Part shown: positions 7,582 through 17,628 of the stretch, piece after piece | Layout: each line of letters opens with the position of its first letter | How positions within the stretch are numbered: position 1 is the stretch's first letter | Source of the DNA: Brevibacterium ihuae | Lineage (GTDB): Bacteria; Actinomycetota; Actinomycetes; Actinomycetales; Brevibacteriaceae | Reading direction: 5' to 3' | Length of the DNA: 64,000 nt | NCBI RefSeq assembly: GCF_900184225.1 | Contig: NZ_FXWZ01000002.1 | Span: forward strand, 519,759-583,758 | Program-made: the position numbers and the translations under genes | Notes under the pieces: generated by a model | Told to the model about the DNA's origin: nothing | What the model saw: the letters and a program-made list of their open reading frames with translations, nothing else | Databases searched by the model: none

Positions 7582-9041
7582 GGCAATCGGTCCTTTCTCC
7601 AGGGGGTGCGGGGGATGACGAGGGTGAAAGCGCTTCCGCGGCCGGGTGCCGACTCGAGGTCGACCCACCCGCCGTGGGCCCGCGCGATCGCGCTGACGAT
7701 CGCCAGCCCGAGGCCCGAGCCCTCGGTCCCGCCACTGCCGGACCCGCGGCGGAAGCGATCGAAGATGTGGGGCTGTTCATCGTACGGGATGCCCGGGCCG
7801 TCGTCGGCGACCCGAAACACCACCGCGGCTCCCGCCTCGGGATGGGTCTCCGGCTGCGCGACCGCCGCCGCGGAGATCACGACGTTCGTCTCCGGAGGGG
7901 TGTGGACGACCGCGTTGCGGCACAGCTGCAGGAGCGCCTGCTGGATGCGCTGGCGGTCGATGACCATCTCCGTGTCGATCGAGGTCGCGACGGTGAAGGA
8001 CTGCGGGCCGAGGTTCGAGGCCTTGGCCGCGACCTCCGACACGATCGAGGCCACGGATTCGGGGCCGATCCGGATGAAGTCCGCATGGCCCGCCGCCGCG
8101 AGCAGCGAGAGGTCCTGCACGATCCGACTCATCCGATCGACCTCGTCGAGGACGAGGGTGCGCGTCTCGGCGACGTCAGCGGGATCCTCCTCGTCGCACA
8201 CCTCGAGGTTCCCGCGGATGATCGTCAGCGGCGTCTTGAGCTCGTGGCCGGCGTCGGACAGGAAGCGCCGCTGCTCCTCGATCCCGTCCTGCACCCGGTC
8301 GAGCATCGAATTGAAGCTCGCGCCCAGCCGGTCGATCTCGTCCCCGCTCCCCGACACCTCGACCCGCGCGCCGAGGTCGTTGGCGTCGGCGCGCTCGGCG
8401 ACCTCGTTGATCTCGTGGACCGGGCGGAGCATCCGAGCCATGACACCGGCACCGAGCACCCCGACGACGATCACCGAGAACAGGCTCACCCCGGCGTAGA
8501 TCCAGGCGCCCTGGACGACCTCCTCGTAGAACAGACCGAGGTCGTAGACGATGATGAAGTACCCCTGCGCGTCGTCACCGGGAACGGTGACCGGCACGAT
8601 CGCCATCCGCACGAGCTCGGCTCCGAACCCCACGTCCGCGGTCACGGTGCGGGCGGGCGACTTGAGCTCGTGCATCTGCGCGACGAGGTCGGGATGGGTG
8701 ATGTCGATGGAGCGCTCACCGGCGGGGATGTAGACGATCTCGTCGTCGATCATCGCGGCGAAGGACTCCGAGGCGCTCGGCACGTCCGCCGTCATCGCGG
8801 AGTACAGCAGATCGGACACCGACTCGAAGGGAGAGCCGTCGTCGTGCCCTGCCGCGGACACCGTGCGGAGATCCTCGATCTCGTCCTCGAGCTCCTGGTT
8901 GGCGCGGTCGGAGGCGCTCTTGGCCTGGAGCGCGAAGCTCATGCCGCCGGCGATGACGAGGCCGGCGAAGATCGTCGAGAGTACGACGAGCAGCGTCCGC
9001 CCGCGGAACGAGCTCACCGACCCCCGCAGCCGTGCCCACAT
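7566..9041 (-). CDS. sensor histidine kinase
   Basis: A 491-residue membrane kinase. A first transmembrane helix (about 15-40) is followed by an extracytoplasmic sensor region of about 120 residues, a second helix near 165-190, and a HAMP linker (MLRPVHEINEV). The HisKA domain has His266 in SDAGHELKTPL, and the ATPase domain carries N box, DDGPGIPYDEQ and GSGLGLAIVSA. It should phosphorylate the regulator encoded downstream. The ATG lies 2 nt after the glgA stop, so co-transcription with glgA is likely. The stimulus is unknown. Confidence 0.93.
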   Translation of the reverse strand: MWARLRGSVSSFRGRTLLVVLSTIFAGLVIAGGMSFALQAKSASDRANQELEDEIEDLRTVSAAGHDDGSPFESVSDLLYSAMTADVPSASESFAAMIDDEIVYIPAGERSIDITHPDLVAQMHELKSPARTVTADVGFGAELVRMAIVPVTVPGDDAQGYFIIVYDLGLFYEEVVQGAWIYAGVSLFSVIVVGVLGAGVMARMLRPVHEINEVAERADANDLGARVEVSGSGDEIDRLGASFNSMLDRVQDGIEEQRRFLSDAGHELKTPLTIIRGNLEVCDEEDPADVAETRTLVLDEVDRMSRIVQDLSLLAAAGHADFIRIGPESVASIVSEVAAKASNLGPQSFTVATSIDTEMVIDRQRIQQALLQLCRNAVVHTPPETNVVISAAAVAQPETHPEAGAAVVFRVADDGPGIPYDEQPHIFDRFRRGSGSGGTEGSGLGLAIVSAIARAHGGWVDLESAPGRGSAFTLVIPRTPWRKDRLPWHTS

Positions 9042-9043
9042 CG

Positions 9044-10228
9044 TCAGCGGAGCAGCGTCTCGTACACCTCGACGGTATCGCGTCCGATCTGCTTCCAGGA
9101 GAAGGTGTCGACCGCGCGCTGCAGGCCGCGCCGGCCCATTTCCCGTGCCCGCTCGGGATCGGACACCATGCGGGTGAGTCCCGCGGCGAGATCCCGGACG
9201 AACGCCTCCGGGTCCCGGGGCGTCCCAGCGCCGTCGTCGACCTGGTCGATCGGCACGATGATCCCCGTCTCGCCGTCGAGGACGACCTCGGGGATGCCTC
9301 CGGTGGCGGTGCCGACGACCGGAGCGCCGCAGGCCATCGCCTCGAGGTTGACGATGCCGAGCGGCTCGTACACGCTCGGGCACACGAAGGTCGTCGCGTG
9401 GGTGAGGAGCTGGGTGAGCTTCTCCCGCGGGAGGACGGTGTCGATGAGGACCACGCCGGACCGCTTCTGCTGGAGGTCCTTGACGAGGCCGGCGACCTCG
9501 CGCGCGATCTCCGGGGTGTCGGGAGCTCCGGCGCAGAGCACCACCTGGACGTCCTCGTCGAGCAGCGCGACGGCGCGGAGCAGATAGGGCAGGCCCTTCT
9601 GGCGCGTGATGCGCCCGACGAACACCACCGTCGGACGGTCCGGATCGATCCCGTACTCGTCGAGCACCGCGGTGTCCGGGTTCGGCTTCCAGGCGCTCGA
9701 ATCGATGCCGTTGTAGACGACGTGCACCCGTTCGGGGTCGACCTGCGGGTAGACCCGGAGGATGTCGCGCTTCATCCCCTCGGAGACCGCGATGATGCCG
9801 GCCGCACCCTCGTAGGCGGTGCGCTCGGCCCAGGACGAGAGCGCGTAGCCCCCGCCGAGCTGCTCGGCCTTCCACGGCCGCAGCGGCTCGAGGGAGTGCG
9901 CGGAGAGCACATGGGGGATGTCGTACATGAGCGAGGCGAGGTGCCCTGCCATGTTCGCGTACCACGTGTGGGAGTGGACGATGTCGGCCCCGGCGATCGA
10001 ACCGACCATCGAGAGATCGACGCCGAGGGTCCGGATCGCGGCGTTCTGGTCAGCCAGCGCCTCGAGCTCGGGGTAGCCGGTGGCGTAGTCGAGGTCGCGC
10101 GGGCCGCCGAACGCGTGGACGCGGACGTCGCTGAGCTCGGCGAGCACCGCGCTGAGCTCAGCGACGTGGACTCCGGCGCCGCCGTAGACCTCGGGCGGGA
10201 ATTCCTTGGACACGATGTCTGTACGCAC
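9044..10228 (-). CDS. glgA: GT4 glycogen synthase (GlgA/GlgM type)
   Basis: A 394-residue retaining glycosyltransferase that uses ADP-glucose for glycogen or for maltose-1-phosphate. Visible marks are the N-terminal donor lobe KEFPPEVYGGAGVHV, the acceptor-side HSHTWYANMAG, SAHSLEPLRPWK, VFVGRITRQKGL and the nucleotide-sugar motif SVYEPLGIVNLEAMACGAPVV. This wording matches the actinobacterial GT4 enzyme (GlgM in mycobacteria) rather than the GT5 enterobacterial GlgA. It is divergent from glgC across 119 bp, which probably holds both promoters. The two-component system genes follow it almost without a gap. Confidence 0.93.
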   Translation of the reverse strand: MRTDIVSKEFPPEVYGGAGVHVAELSAVLAELSDVRVHAFGGPRDLDYATGYPELEALADQNAAIRTLGVDLSMVGSIAGADIVHSHTWYANMAGHLASLMYDIPHVLSAHSLEPLRPWKAEQLGGGYALSSWAERTAYEGAAGIIAVSEGMKRDILRVYPQVDPERVHVVYNGIDSSAWKPNPDTAVLDEYGIDPDRPTVVFVGRITRQKGLPYLLRAVALLDEDVQVVLCAGAPDTPEIAREVAGLVKDLQQKRSGVVLIDTVLPREKLTQLLTHATTFVCPSVYEPLGIVNLEAMACGAPVVGTATGGIPEVVLDGETGIIVPIDQVDDGAGTPRDPEAFVRDLAAGLTRMVSDPERAREMGRRGLQRAVDTFSWKQIGRDTVEVYETLLR

Positions 10229-10347
10229 GGTCCCATCTAATCACGGCCCGGCCGTGCCGGTGCGGGAGGGGCGAGTGTTGGCTCAGGCCCGGTCAGGGAA
10301 TAGAGTGAGAAGTGCCCCAGCCGAGCTCGATCGGAGAAGGACTGCTG

Positions 10348-11622
10348 ATGTCGGATCCCCGCGTACTGTCCATCGTCCTCGCCGGCGGCGAGGGCAAGCG
10401 CCTGCAGCCGCTCACCCATGACCGCGCGAAACCGGGTGTGCCCTTCGCGGGGAGCTACCGGCTCATCGACTTCGTCCTCTCGAACCTCGTCAACTCCGGA
10501 CTGCGCGAGGTCGTCGTCCTCACGCAGTACAAGTCGCACTCGCTCGACCGGCACATCTCGGAGACCTGGCGCTTCTCCTCGCTGCTCGGCAACTACATCG
10601 CCTCGGTCCCGGCACAGCAGCGCGTGGGCAAGCGCTGGTTCCAGGGCAGCGCCGACGCGATCTTCCAGAGCCTCAACCTGATCTTCGACGCCAAGCCCGA
10701 CATCGTCGCGGTGCTCGGCGCCGACCACGTCTACCGGATGGACTTCCGGCAGATGATCGACGCCCACATCGAGTCCGGGCTCCCCGCGACCGTCGCCGGC
10801 GTCCGCCAGCCCGTCGCCCTGTCCCAGCAGTTCGGCGTCATCGAGACCGTCGACGGCGATCCCTCCCGGATCTCCGCGTTCGTCGAGAAGCCGGCGTCCA
10901 CGCCCGGACTGCCGGACTCCCCCGGCGAGTTCCTCGCTTCCATGGGCAACTACGTGTTCGACGCGCAGGCGCTCATCGACGCCGTCGTCTCCGACTCCAA
11001 GGACGACTCCTCGGCGCACGACATGGGCGGGGACATCATCCCGTCCTTCGTGTCCCGCGGGGAGGCCGGGGTGTACGACTTCGAGCACAACGTCATCCCC
11101 GGCGCCGGGACGAAGGACAAGGCGTACTGGCGCGACGTCGGGACGATCGACTCGTTCTACGACGCCCACATGGACCTCATCGCACCGGTCCCGTCGTTCG
11201 ATCTCTACAACCTCCGGTGGCCGATCTACACCCGGCACACGGTGCTGCCGCCGGCGAAGTTCGTCCACGACATCGACCACCAGCCCGGCCGTGCTGTCGA
11301 CTCGATCGTCTCCCCCGGCGTCGTGATCTCCGGCGGGTACGTCGAGGGCTCCGTCGTGTCCCAGGGCGTCACCGTCGACTCGCTCGCCGCGGTGTCGGCC
11401 TCGGTGATCATGGACAACGTGCGGATCGGGAGGGGCGCCCGGGTGCACCGCGCGATCCTCGACAAGAACGTCGTCGTGCCTCCCGGGGAGACCGTCGGCC
11501 TGTTCCCCGAGGTCGACCGCAGGCGGGGCTTCACCGTCACTGACGGCGGTCTCACCGTCGTCCCGAAGAACCACGTCATCAACGACGACCCGTTCGACGA
11601 CACGCCCAGGCTCCACCCCTGA
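10348..11622 (+). CDS. glgC: glucose-1-phosphate adenylyltransferase
   Basis: Makes ADP-glucose from glucose-1-phosphate and ATP, the committed step toward glycogen and the substrate of the divergent glgA. The 424-residue product has the nucleotidyl motif [21 protein letters not shown], the glucose-phosphate site FVEKP and a left-handed beta-helix C-terminus. The ATG follows GGAGAAGG. A TAGAGT -10-like hexamer lies about 40 bp upstream. Confidence 0.95.
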   Translation: MSDPRVLSIVLAGGEGKRLQPLTHDRAKPGVPFAGSYRLIDFVLSNLVNSGLREVVVLTQYKSHSLDRHISETWRFSSLLGNYIASVPAQQRVGKRWFQGSADAIFQSLNLIFDAKPDIVAVLGADHVYRMDFRQMIDAHIESGLPATVAGVRQPVALSQQFGVIETVDGDPSRISAFVEKPASTPGLPDSPGEFLASMGNYVFDAQALIDAVVSDSKDDSSAHDMGGDIIPSFVSRGEAGVYDFEHNVIPGAGTKDKAYWRDVGTIDSFYDAHMDLIAPVPSFDLYNLRWPIYTRHTVLPPAKFVHDIDHQPGRAVDSIVSPGVVISGGYVEGSVVSQGVTVDSLAAVSASVIMDNVRIGRGARVHRAILDKNVVVPPGETVGLFPEVDRRRGFTVTDGGLTVVPKNHVINDDPFDDTPRLHP

Positions 11623-11653
11623 GTCCGGTGCCTCTCGCACAGAGACACCCGCG

Positions 11654-11694
11654 CCGCCCGCTCCCGCTCCGCTGATGCGAGCAGGAGCGGGCGG
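11654..11694. terminator. bidirectional terminator between glgC and glnE
   Basis: An 11-bp stem (CCGCCCGCTCC and complement) with a 19-nt loop lies between two converging genes and ends 3 bp before the glnE stop. Confidence 0.7.
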
Positions 11695-11696
11695 TC

Positions 11697-14600
11697 TCAG
11701 TCGAAGGCGTAGAAGAGCCGCTCCATGACCTTGCGCGCCCGTCGCGTCGCCCCGAGGTACTCCTCCGCGAGCTTCTGCGCGCTGCCCGGGCGGTATCCCA
11801 TGAGCCGGGCGGAGGCCTCGAGCTCGGTGTGGTCGGCCGGCAGGGCCTCGGCGGTGCGGCCGCGGTAGAGCATGACCGCCGAGCGGAGCGCGGTCGCCAT
11901 CGACCATGCCGTCTCGAGCACGAGCGCGTCGTCCGATGACACGAGACCGGCCTCGACCGCGGCCTCGAGCGCTTCGAGCGTCGAGGTGGTGCGCAGGCCC
12001 GGGTGCTCGGCGGCGTGGCGGAGCTGCGCGAGCTGCACGGTCCACTCGACGTCGGACAGGCCTCCGCGGCCGAGCTTGATGTGGCGCTTGGGATCCGCAC
12101 CGCGCGGCAGCCTCTCGCTCTCCATCCGCGCCTTGAGGCGCCGCATCTGGCGCAGCGATGAATCCGGCACCGCACTCGGGTAGCGGAGCGGATCGATGAG
12201 CGCGGTGAAGTCGTCCCGCAGCCCGGGGGTGCCGGCGATCGCGCGGGCGCGCAGCAGTGCCTGCGCCTCCCAGGGCTCCGACCACTTGTCGTAGTACTTC
12301 CGATAGGACTCGAGACTGCGCACGAGCGGCCCCGACTTCCCCTCGGGACGGAGGTCGGCGTCGATGTCGACGGCCAGGCCGCGCGCCCCGGTGTTCCCGA
12401 GCTCGGTGGCCAGGGCGAGGGCGACCTTCTTCACGTGCGCGGCGAGCTTCCCGGACTCCTCCGCGCCGAGTCCGGATGCGCAGGGGCGGTAAACGAACAT
12501 CACGTCGGCGTCGGAGAAGTACCCGATCTCAGCCCCGCCGAGCCTGCCCATCGCGATGACGGCGAACTCGTAGTCGGGGACGTCGGCCTCGGCGTCGAGG
12601 CGCATCCGCACGGCAGTGAGCGCGGAATCGATCGCGATCTCCATGAGACCCGAGAGGATCCCCGGGACCTCGGAGAGCTCGACGACGCTGAGGATGTCGG
12701 CGAGAGCGGTGCGGAGCACCTCGCGGCTGTACAGGGCACGGATCGGGTCGAGCGCCTCGGCACCGTGCCGCTCGAGCAGGCCCGCCACCTCCTGTCGCAG
12801 CGCCGCGGTGCTCCGCGGACGGAGCAGGTCCTGGTCGTCGAGCCATTCCGCCGCGGTGGGCGTGTGGAGCAGGAGGTCGGTGGCGAATGCGGAGAGCGAG
12901 AGCACCTGCGCCATGGACCGGGCCGCGACCCCGGAGTCCCGGAGCAGCTTGAGATACCAGTTCGATCCCGAGAGCGACTCCGAGAGACGGCGGAATGCGA
13001 GCAGACCAGCGTCGGGGTCGACCCCCTCGGAGAACCAGTCGAGGAGCGCGGGCAGCACCTGCCGCTGGACGGCGGCTGCCCGGCTCACCCCGGAGGTCAG
13101 CGCCGCGATGTGGCCCATCGCGGACTTCGTCCCCCGGTAGCCGAACGCCGCGAGGCGATCGCGCGCGGCCTCGGTCGACATCGCGCCGATCGCCCCCTGC
13201 CCCGCCGCGGCCTCGAGGATCGGCCGGTAGAAGATCTGCTCGTGGAGGCCGCGCACCCGTCGGGCATGGCGGGAGCGCTCTGCGGTGAGCCGCTTCTCGG
13301 ACCGGTCGCCGAGGGCGAACACGGTGCGGGCGAGGGTGCGGAGCTTCGCCTCCTGGGTGGGGAGGAGTGCGGTGCGCTGCATGCGCGGGATCTGCAGCCG
13401 GTGCTCGATCACGCGCATGAAGCGATACGCCTCGGCGAGATCCGCCGCGTCGGCGGAGGCGATGTACCCCGTCTCCCCGAGCGCCTCGAGGACGCGCAGG
13501 GTCGTGGGGACGCGGATCCGGTCGTCGGCGAGGCCGTGGACGAGCTGGAGGAGCTGGGCGGAGAACTCGACGTCGCGCAGACCGCCGGGCCCGAGCTTGA
13601 TCTGCCGCTCCGTCTCCTTCTTGGGGATGAGGTCGACGACGCGCACCCGCATCGCGCGCACCTGCTCGATGAACCCCTCGCGCTCCGAGGCGGTCCACAC
13701 GAACGGGTTGAGGGCGTCGAACCACGCCGCTCCGAGCGCCCGGTCGCCGGCGATCGGGCGGGCCTTGAGGAGCGCCTGGAACTCCCAGTTGTGCGCGACC
13801 TCGCGGTAGTAGTGCTCGAACTCCTCGAGCTTGCGCACGAGCGGTCCGGCCTTGCCCTCCGGACGGAGGGCGGCATCGAGCTCCCACAGCGCGGGCTCCG
13901 GCGCGGAGCCGCTGATGATCTCGACGAGCCGGAGCGCGAGCCGGGTCGCGCTCCGCGCGGCGGCGGAGTCGTCGGCTCCCCCGAGCGGGGAATAGCAGAA
14001 CACGACGTCGACGTCGCTGACGTAGTTGAGCTCCCGGGCCCCGCACTTGCCCATGCCGATGACCGCGAGTGCGGCCGTGTCGGCGTCCTCGACCTCCGCG
14101 CGGGCGACGGCGAGGCCCGCGTCGACCACACCGGCGGCCAGATCGCTCAGCAGCGCGGTGACCGATTCGACGATCGAGGTCGGCTCGAGAGCGGCGAGAT
14201 CGTCGGTCGCGACCTGGACGAGGAGGTCGCGGTAGGTCCGGCGGAGGGCGGTGACGGCGGCGTCCCCGCTCAGCGCGGCGACGGGATGCTCGGCCTCCGG
14301 GTCGGCTTCGACGGCCTCGAACATCACCCGGCGGACCGCCTCGGGCTCGGCGGATTCGGAGCCGATGATGAGGTGGGTGTCGGACCCTTCGAGTGCGAAC
14401 ACCGATCCGGGCCAGCGCACGAGGTGGTCGACGCTCGCTTCCGAGGCGCCGGCGAGGAGGACGAGGCGCGAGACGAACGCCGGGTTGTCCTCGATCGCAG
14501 CCCGCATCCGGTCGCGACCGCCGTCGCGGGCGACGGCCTCGACGACGCGGAGAACGCCGAGCGCCGCGGCATCCGGGTCGGCGGCGGTGGCGAGCAGCCC

Positions 14601-14726
14601 TTCGACCGCGGGTCCGGAGAGCACCTCGCCGCCGAGGTGCTCGTCGGCCTCGGCGAGGAACCGCCGGGACCGGGTGAGCGTGCCGGCGGTGCCCGACCGT
14701 GCGGAGTTCGAGCGTCCGACGACCAT
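11697..14726 (-). CDS. glnE: bifunctional glutamine synthetase adenylyltransferase/deadenylyltransferase
   Basis: A 1009-residue enzyme that adds and removes AMP on the adenylylation Tyr of GlnA1. It has two nucleotidyltransferase halves, each with a metal-binding D-x-D: NYVSDVDVVFCY near 236 and GYFSDADVMFVY near 738. Each is followed by the family block KLGPGGLRDVEF or KLGRGGLSDVEW. The ATG overlaps the stop of glnA2 by one base (TGATG), so the two are translationally coupled. The longer frame upstream lies within glnA2 and is rejected. The pairing glnA2-glnE is the mycobacterial arrangement. Confidence 0.96.
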   Translation of the reverse strand: MVVGRSNSARSGTAGTLTRSRRFLAEADEHLGGEVLSGPAVEGLLATAADPDAAALGVLRVVEAVARDGGRDRMRAAIEDNPAFVSRLVLLAGASEASVDHLVRWPGSVFALEGSDTHLIIGSESAEPEAVRRVMFEAVEADPEAEHPVAALSGDAAVTALRRTYRDLLVQVATDDLAALEPTSIVESVTALLSDLAAGVVDAGLAVARAEVEDADTAALAVIGMGKCGARELNYVSDVDVVFCYSPLGGADDSAAARSATRLALRLVEIISGSAPEPALWELDAALRPEGKAGPLVRKLEEFEHYYREVAHNWEFQALLKARPIAGDRALGAAWFDALNPFVWTASEREGFIEQVRAMRVRVVDLIPKKETERQIKLGPGGLRDVEFSAQLLQLVHGLADDRIRVPTTLRVLEALGETGYIASADAADLAEAYRFMRVIEHRLQIPRMQRTALLPTQEAKLRTLARTVFALGDRSEKRLTAERSRHARRVRGLHEQIFYRPILEAAAGQGAIGAMSTEAARDRLAAFGYRGTKSAMGHIAALTSGVSRAAAVQRQVLPALLDWFSEGVDPDAGLLAFRRLSESLSGSNWYLKLLRDSGVAARSMAQVLSLSAFATDLLLHTPTAAEWLDDQDLLRPRSTAALRQEVAGLLERHGAEALDPIRALYSREVLRTALADILSVVELSEVPGILSGLMEIAIDSALTAVRMRLDAEADVPDYEFAVIAMGRLGGAEIGYFSDADVMFVYRPCASGLGAEESGKLAAHVKKVALALATELGNTGARGLAVDIDADLRPEGKSGPLVRSLESYRKYYDKWSEPWEAQALLRARAIAGTPGLRDDFTALIDPLRYPSAVPDSSLRQMRRLKARMESERLPRGADPKRHIKLGRGGLSDVEWTVQLAQLRHAAEHPGLRTTSTLEALEAAVEAGLVSSDDALVLETAWSMATALRSAVMLYRGRTAEALPADHTELEASARLMGYRPGSAQKLAEEYLGATRRARKVMERLFYAFD

Positions 14727-16072
14727 CAGGGTGCGGTGAAGTGTCGGCCGAGCTCGTACTCGGTGACCTGAGCGCGGTAGTCGTTCCACTCCTCGCGCTT
14801 GTTGCGGAGGAAGAAGTCGAACACCTCCTCGCCCAGGGTCTCAGCGACGAGCTCGCTGTCCTCCATCCGGGAGATCGCCTCGTCGAGGCTCGCCGGCAGG
14901 GAGTCGATGCCCATCGCCCGGCGCTCGTTGTCGCTGAGCTCCCAGACGTTGTCCTCGGCCTCGTCCGGCAGCTCGTAGCCCTCCTCGATGCCCTTGAGCC
15001 CGGCAGCGAGAAGGACGGAGTAGGCGAGGTACGGATTCGCCGACGAGTCGACGCCGCGGTACTCGACGCGGGCCGAGGACGACTTGCCCGACTTGTACTG
15101 CGGCACCCGGATGAGGGCCGAGCGGTTGCGGTGGCCCCAGCAGATGTAGCTCGGCGCCTCGTGCCCGGTCCAGATCCGCTTGTAGGAGTTGACGTACTGA
15201 TTCGTCACCGCGCTGATCTCCGCCGCGTGGCGCAGCAGTCCGGCGACGAACCGGCGGCCGGTCTGGGACAGCTGGTACTCCCCCGTCGGCTCGTAGAAGG
15301 CGTTGCTCTCCCCCTCGAACAGCGAGAGGTGGGTGTGCATGCCGTTGCCGGGGTGCGGCGCGAGCGGCTTGGGCATGAACGAGGCGTACACGCCCTGCTG
15401 GAGGGCGACCTCCTTGACGAGCGCCCGGAAGGTCATGACGTTGTCGGCCATGGTGAGGCCGTCGGCGTAGCGGAGATCGATCTCGTTCTGTCCCGGGCCG
15501 GCCTCGTGGTGGGAGAACTCGACGGAGATCCCCATGGCCTCGAGCGTCTGCACAGCGGTGCGCCGGAAGTCATTCGCGGTGCCCCCGTTGACGTGGTCGA
15601 AGTACCCTGCGGTATCGACGGGCACCGGCGGGCGTCCGCCGAGCTCGCCGGACTCGAAGAGATAGAACTCGATCTCCGGGTGGACGTAGAAGGTGAATCC
15701 CTGTTCGCCGGCGCGGTCCATCGTGCGGCGGAGGACGTTGCGGGCGTCGGAGGCCGCCGGATGGCCCTCGGGCGAGTAGATGTCGCAGAACATCCGTCCG
15801 GTGGGCTCCTCCTCGCCGCGCCACGGCAGCAGCGAGAACGTCGACGGGTCCGGCCGCAGCACCATGTCGGATTCGTAGACGCGTGAGAACCCCTCGACGG
15901 AGCTGCCGTCGAAGCCGATGCCCTCGCCGAAGGCGCCCTCGAGCTCGGCCGGGACGATCGCCACCGACTTGAGCTGGCCGAGCACATCGGAGAACCACAG
16001 GCGGATGAACCGCACGTCGCGGTCCTCGACCGTCCGGAGCACGAACTCCTGCTGGCGGCTCATGGCGCTCAT
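14726..16072 (-). CDS. glnA2: glutamine synthetase-like protein GlnA2
   Basis: A 448-residue type I glutamine synthetase of the GlnA2 branch. It has [17 protein letters not shown], the metal loop [22 protein letters not shown] and [18 protein letters not shown]. The Tyr-containing adenylylation loop of GlnA1 is replaced by [14 protein letters not shown], so it is unlikely to be adenylylated. GlnA2 enzymes of other actinobacteria are minor glutamine or isoglutamine/polyamine-related ligases; the substrate cannot be read here. The ATG overlaps the stop of the SPOR-like gene (ATGA), and glnE follows with a 1-nt overlap, making a three-gene operon. Confidence 0.93.
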   Translation of the reverse strand: MSAMSRQQEFVLRTVEDRDVRFIRLWFSDVLGQLKSVAIVPAELEGAFGEGIGFDGSSVEGFSRVYESDMVLRPDPSTFSLLPWRGEEEPTGRMFCDIYSPEGHPAASDARNVLRRTMDRAGEQGFTFYVHPEIEFYLFESGELGGRPPVPVDTAGYFDHVNGGTANDFRRTAVQTLEAMGISVEFSHHEAGPGQNEIDLRYADGLTMADNVMTFRALVKEVALQQGVYASFMPKPLAPHPGNGMHTHLSLFEGESNAFYEPTGEYQLSQTGRRFVAGLLRHAAEISAVTNQYVNSYKRIWTGHEAPSYICWGHRNRSALIRVPQYKSGKSSSARVEYRGVDSSANPYLAYSVLLAAGLKGIEEGYELPDEAEDNVWELSDNERRAMGIDSLPASLDEAISRMEDSELVAETLGEEVFDFFLRNKREEWNDYRAQVTEYELGRHFTAP

Positions 16073-16272
16073 CGGCCGTTCCACTCCCGGTCCTCGGCGT
16101 CCCACTCCGCGGAGTTCGCCTGCGCCTTCGAGAGCGCGTTCTGCGCCTCCTCGGCGGTGTCGTAGGGACCCATCCGGTTGTCCCACGCGCTCGCGCGGCC
16201 CTTCTCCACCTGCCGGGTCTCGGTGTTGAACCAGTACTTCTCTGCACCGGCGTCGGTGTTCGCGTCCGACAT
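16069..16272 (-). CDS. small SPOR-like protein encoded before glnA2
   Basis: A 67-residue soluble protein ([21 protein letters not shown]...) in which YWFN, the [10 protein letters not shown] block and a run of alanines match the small SPOR-type proteins that precede glnA2 in many actinobacteria. These are often misnamed methionine aminopeptidase. AAGGAG lies before the ATG, and the longer frame upstream has no support. It is the first gene of the glnA2-glnE operon. Its function is unknown. Confidence 0.75.
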   Translation of the reverse strand: MSDANTDAGAEKYWFNTETRQVEKGRASAWDNRMGPYDTAEEAQNALSKAQANSAEWDAEDREWNGR

Positions 16273-16402
16273 CTCGGGTCTCCTTCGCTGCGGGTGCGGG
16301 CCCGGACCGGTTCGATCCGGTGCCCGTGCTCGGGTGGGCGATATCCACCTTACCGCCGCGCGGTCCCCGACGATACGGGCGACCCGGAGGGCATCGCGCC
16401 CC

Positions 16403-16438
16403 AAAGGTTTGCTCGCCCGACCTTTAGCGACGTAGAGT
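16403..16438 (+). promoter_or_regulatory. inverted repeat and -10 region of ald
   Basis: AAAGGT and ACCTTT form an inverted pair separated by 11 bp, directly ahead of a TAGAGT -10-like hexamer. The arrangement suggests an operator at the -35 position of ald. Which regulator binds is not shown; the adjacent FadR-type gene is a candidate. Confidence 0.4.
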
Positions 16439-16494
16439 GTCCTGACCGCAGCATCCGGCGCCGCTCCGCGGCGCGCACCCCGAGGGAGTCATCA

Positions 16495-17613
16495 ATGAAG
16501 ATCGCCGTCCCGACCGAGATCAAGAACAACGAGCACCGGGTGGCCATCACCCCCGCCGGAGTGGTGACGCTCGTCGGCGCCGGTCACGAGGTCGTCATCG
16601 AGTCCGGAGCCGGGATCGGCTCGGCGTTCACCGACGAGGACTACACGGCCGCCGGAGCGCACATCGTCGCCGATGCCGCCGAAGTCTGGGGGTCGGCGGA
16701 GATGGTCCTCAAGGTCAAGGAGCCGATCGCCGAGGAGTACGCGCACCTGCGGGAGGATCTCATCCTCTTCACCTACCTCCACCTCGCCGCGGACGAGCCG
16801 CTCACCAACGCGCTCCGCGAATCCGGGACCACCGCGATCGCCTACGAGACCGTGCAGCCCGAGTCCGGAGGCCTGCCGCTGCTCGCACCGATGTCGGAGA
16901 TCGCCGGGCGGCTGTCGACGCAGGTCGGCGCCCACACCCTGCTCAAGGCCAGCGGCGGACGCGGCATCCTCCTCGCCGGGGTGCCCGGAGTGCGCCGCGG
17001 GAAGGTCACCGTGATCGGCGCCGGGGTCGCAGGGACGAACGCCGCCCGGATCGCGATGGGCATGGGGGCCGACGTCGAGATCATCGACATCGACATCCCG
17101 CGGCTGCGGCATCTCGACGAGATCTACGGCTCGAGCCTGCAGACGACGGTGTCGAACCCGTACGAGATCGCCCGCGCCCTCGAGACCTCCGATCTCGTCA
17201 TCGGCTCGGTGCTCATCCCCGGGAAGCGCGCGCCGAAGCTCGTGACCGACGAGATGGTGCAGGGAATGCGGACCGGCTCGGTGCTCGTCGACATCGCGAT
17301 CGATCAGGGCGGCTGCTTCGAGAACTCGAAGCCGACGACGCACGACGACCCGACCTTCACCGTGCACGACTCGGTCTACTACTGCGTGGCGAACATGCCC
17401 GGCGCGGTGCCGAACACCGCCACCAAGGCGCTGACGAACGCGGTCTTGCCCTATGCGGCGCGGATCGCGAAGTCCGGCTGGCGCGAGGCGCTCGGCGCCG
17501 ATCCCGCGCTCGCGCGCGGTCTCAACGTCCACGGCGGCGCGGTGACGAACGCGAACGTCGCCGAGGCCTTCGGCCTCGACCACATCTCCCCCGACGAGGC
17601 GATCGCCGGCTGA
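16495..17613 (+). CDS. ald: alanine dehydrogenase
   Basis: Interconverts L-alanine and pyruvate plus ammonia with NAD. The 372-residue product begins [17 protein letters not shown], with the pyruvate-binding Arg and Lys blocks, the NAD loop [10 protein letters not shown] from residue 175, and the family signature [22 protein letters not shown] region. The start is the ATG after GAGGGAG; the open frame upstream runs through the promoter. It converges with a FadR-type regulator gene. Confidence 0.96.
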   Translation: MKIAVPTEIKNNEHRVAITPAGVVTLVGAGHEVVIESGAGIGSAFTDEDYTAAGAHIVADAAEVWGSAEMVLKVKEPIAEEYAHLREDLILFTYLHLAADEPLTNALRESGTTAIAYETVQPESGGLPLLAPMSEIAGRLSTQVGAHTLLKASGGRGILLAGVPGVRRGKVTVIGAGVAGTNAARIAMGMGADVEIIDIDIPRLRHLDEIYGSSLQTTVSNPYEIARALETSDLVIGSVLIPGKRAPKLVTDEMVQGMRTGSVLVDIAIDQGGCFENSKPTTHDDPTFTVHDSVYYCVANMPGAVPNTATKALTNAVLPYAARIAKSGWREALGADPALARGLNVHGGAVTNANVAEAFGLDHISPDEAIAG

Positions 17614-17628
17614 GCGGCCCCGGCCGGG

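Noticed and set aside
12435..14771. 778-codon open frame antisense to glnE
   Set aside because: Shadow of glnE; low-complexity Arg/Glu/Gly composition.
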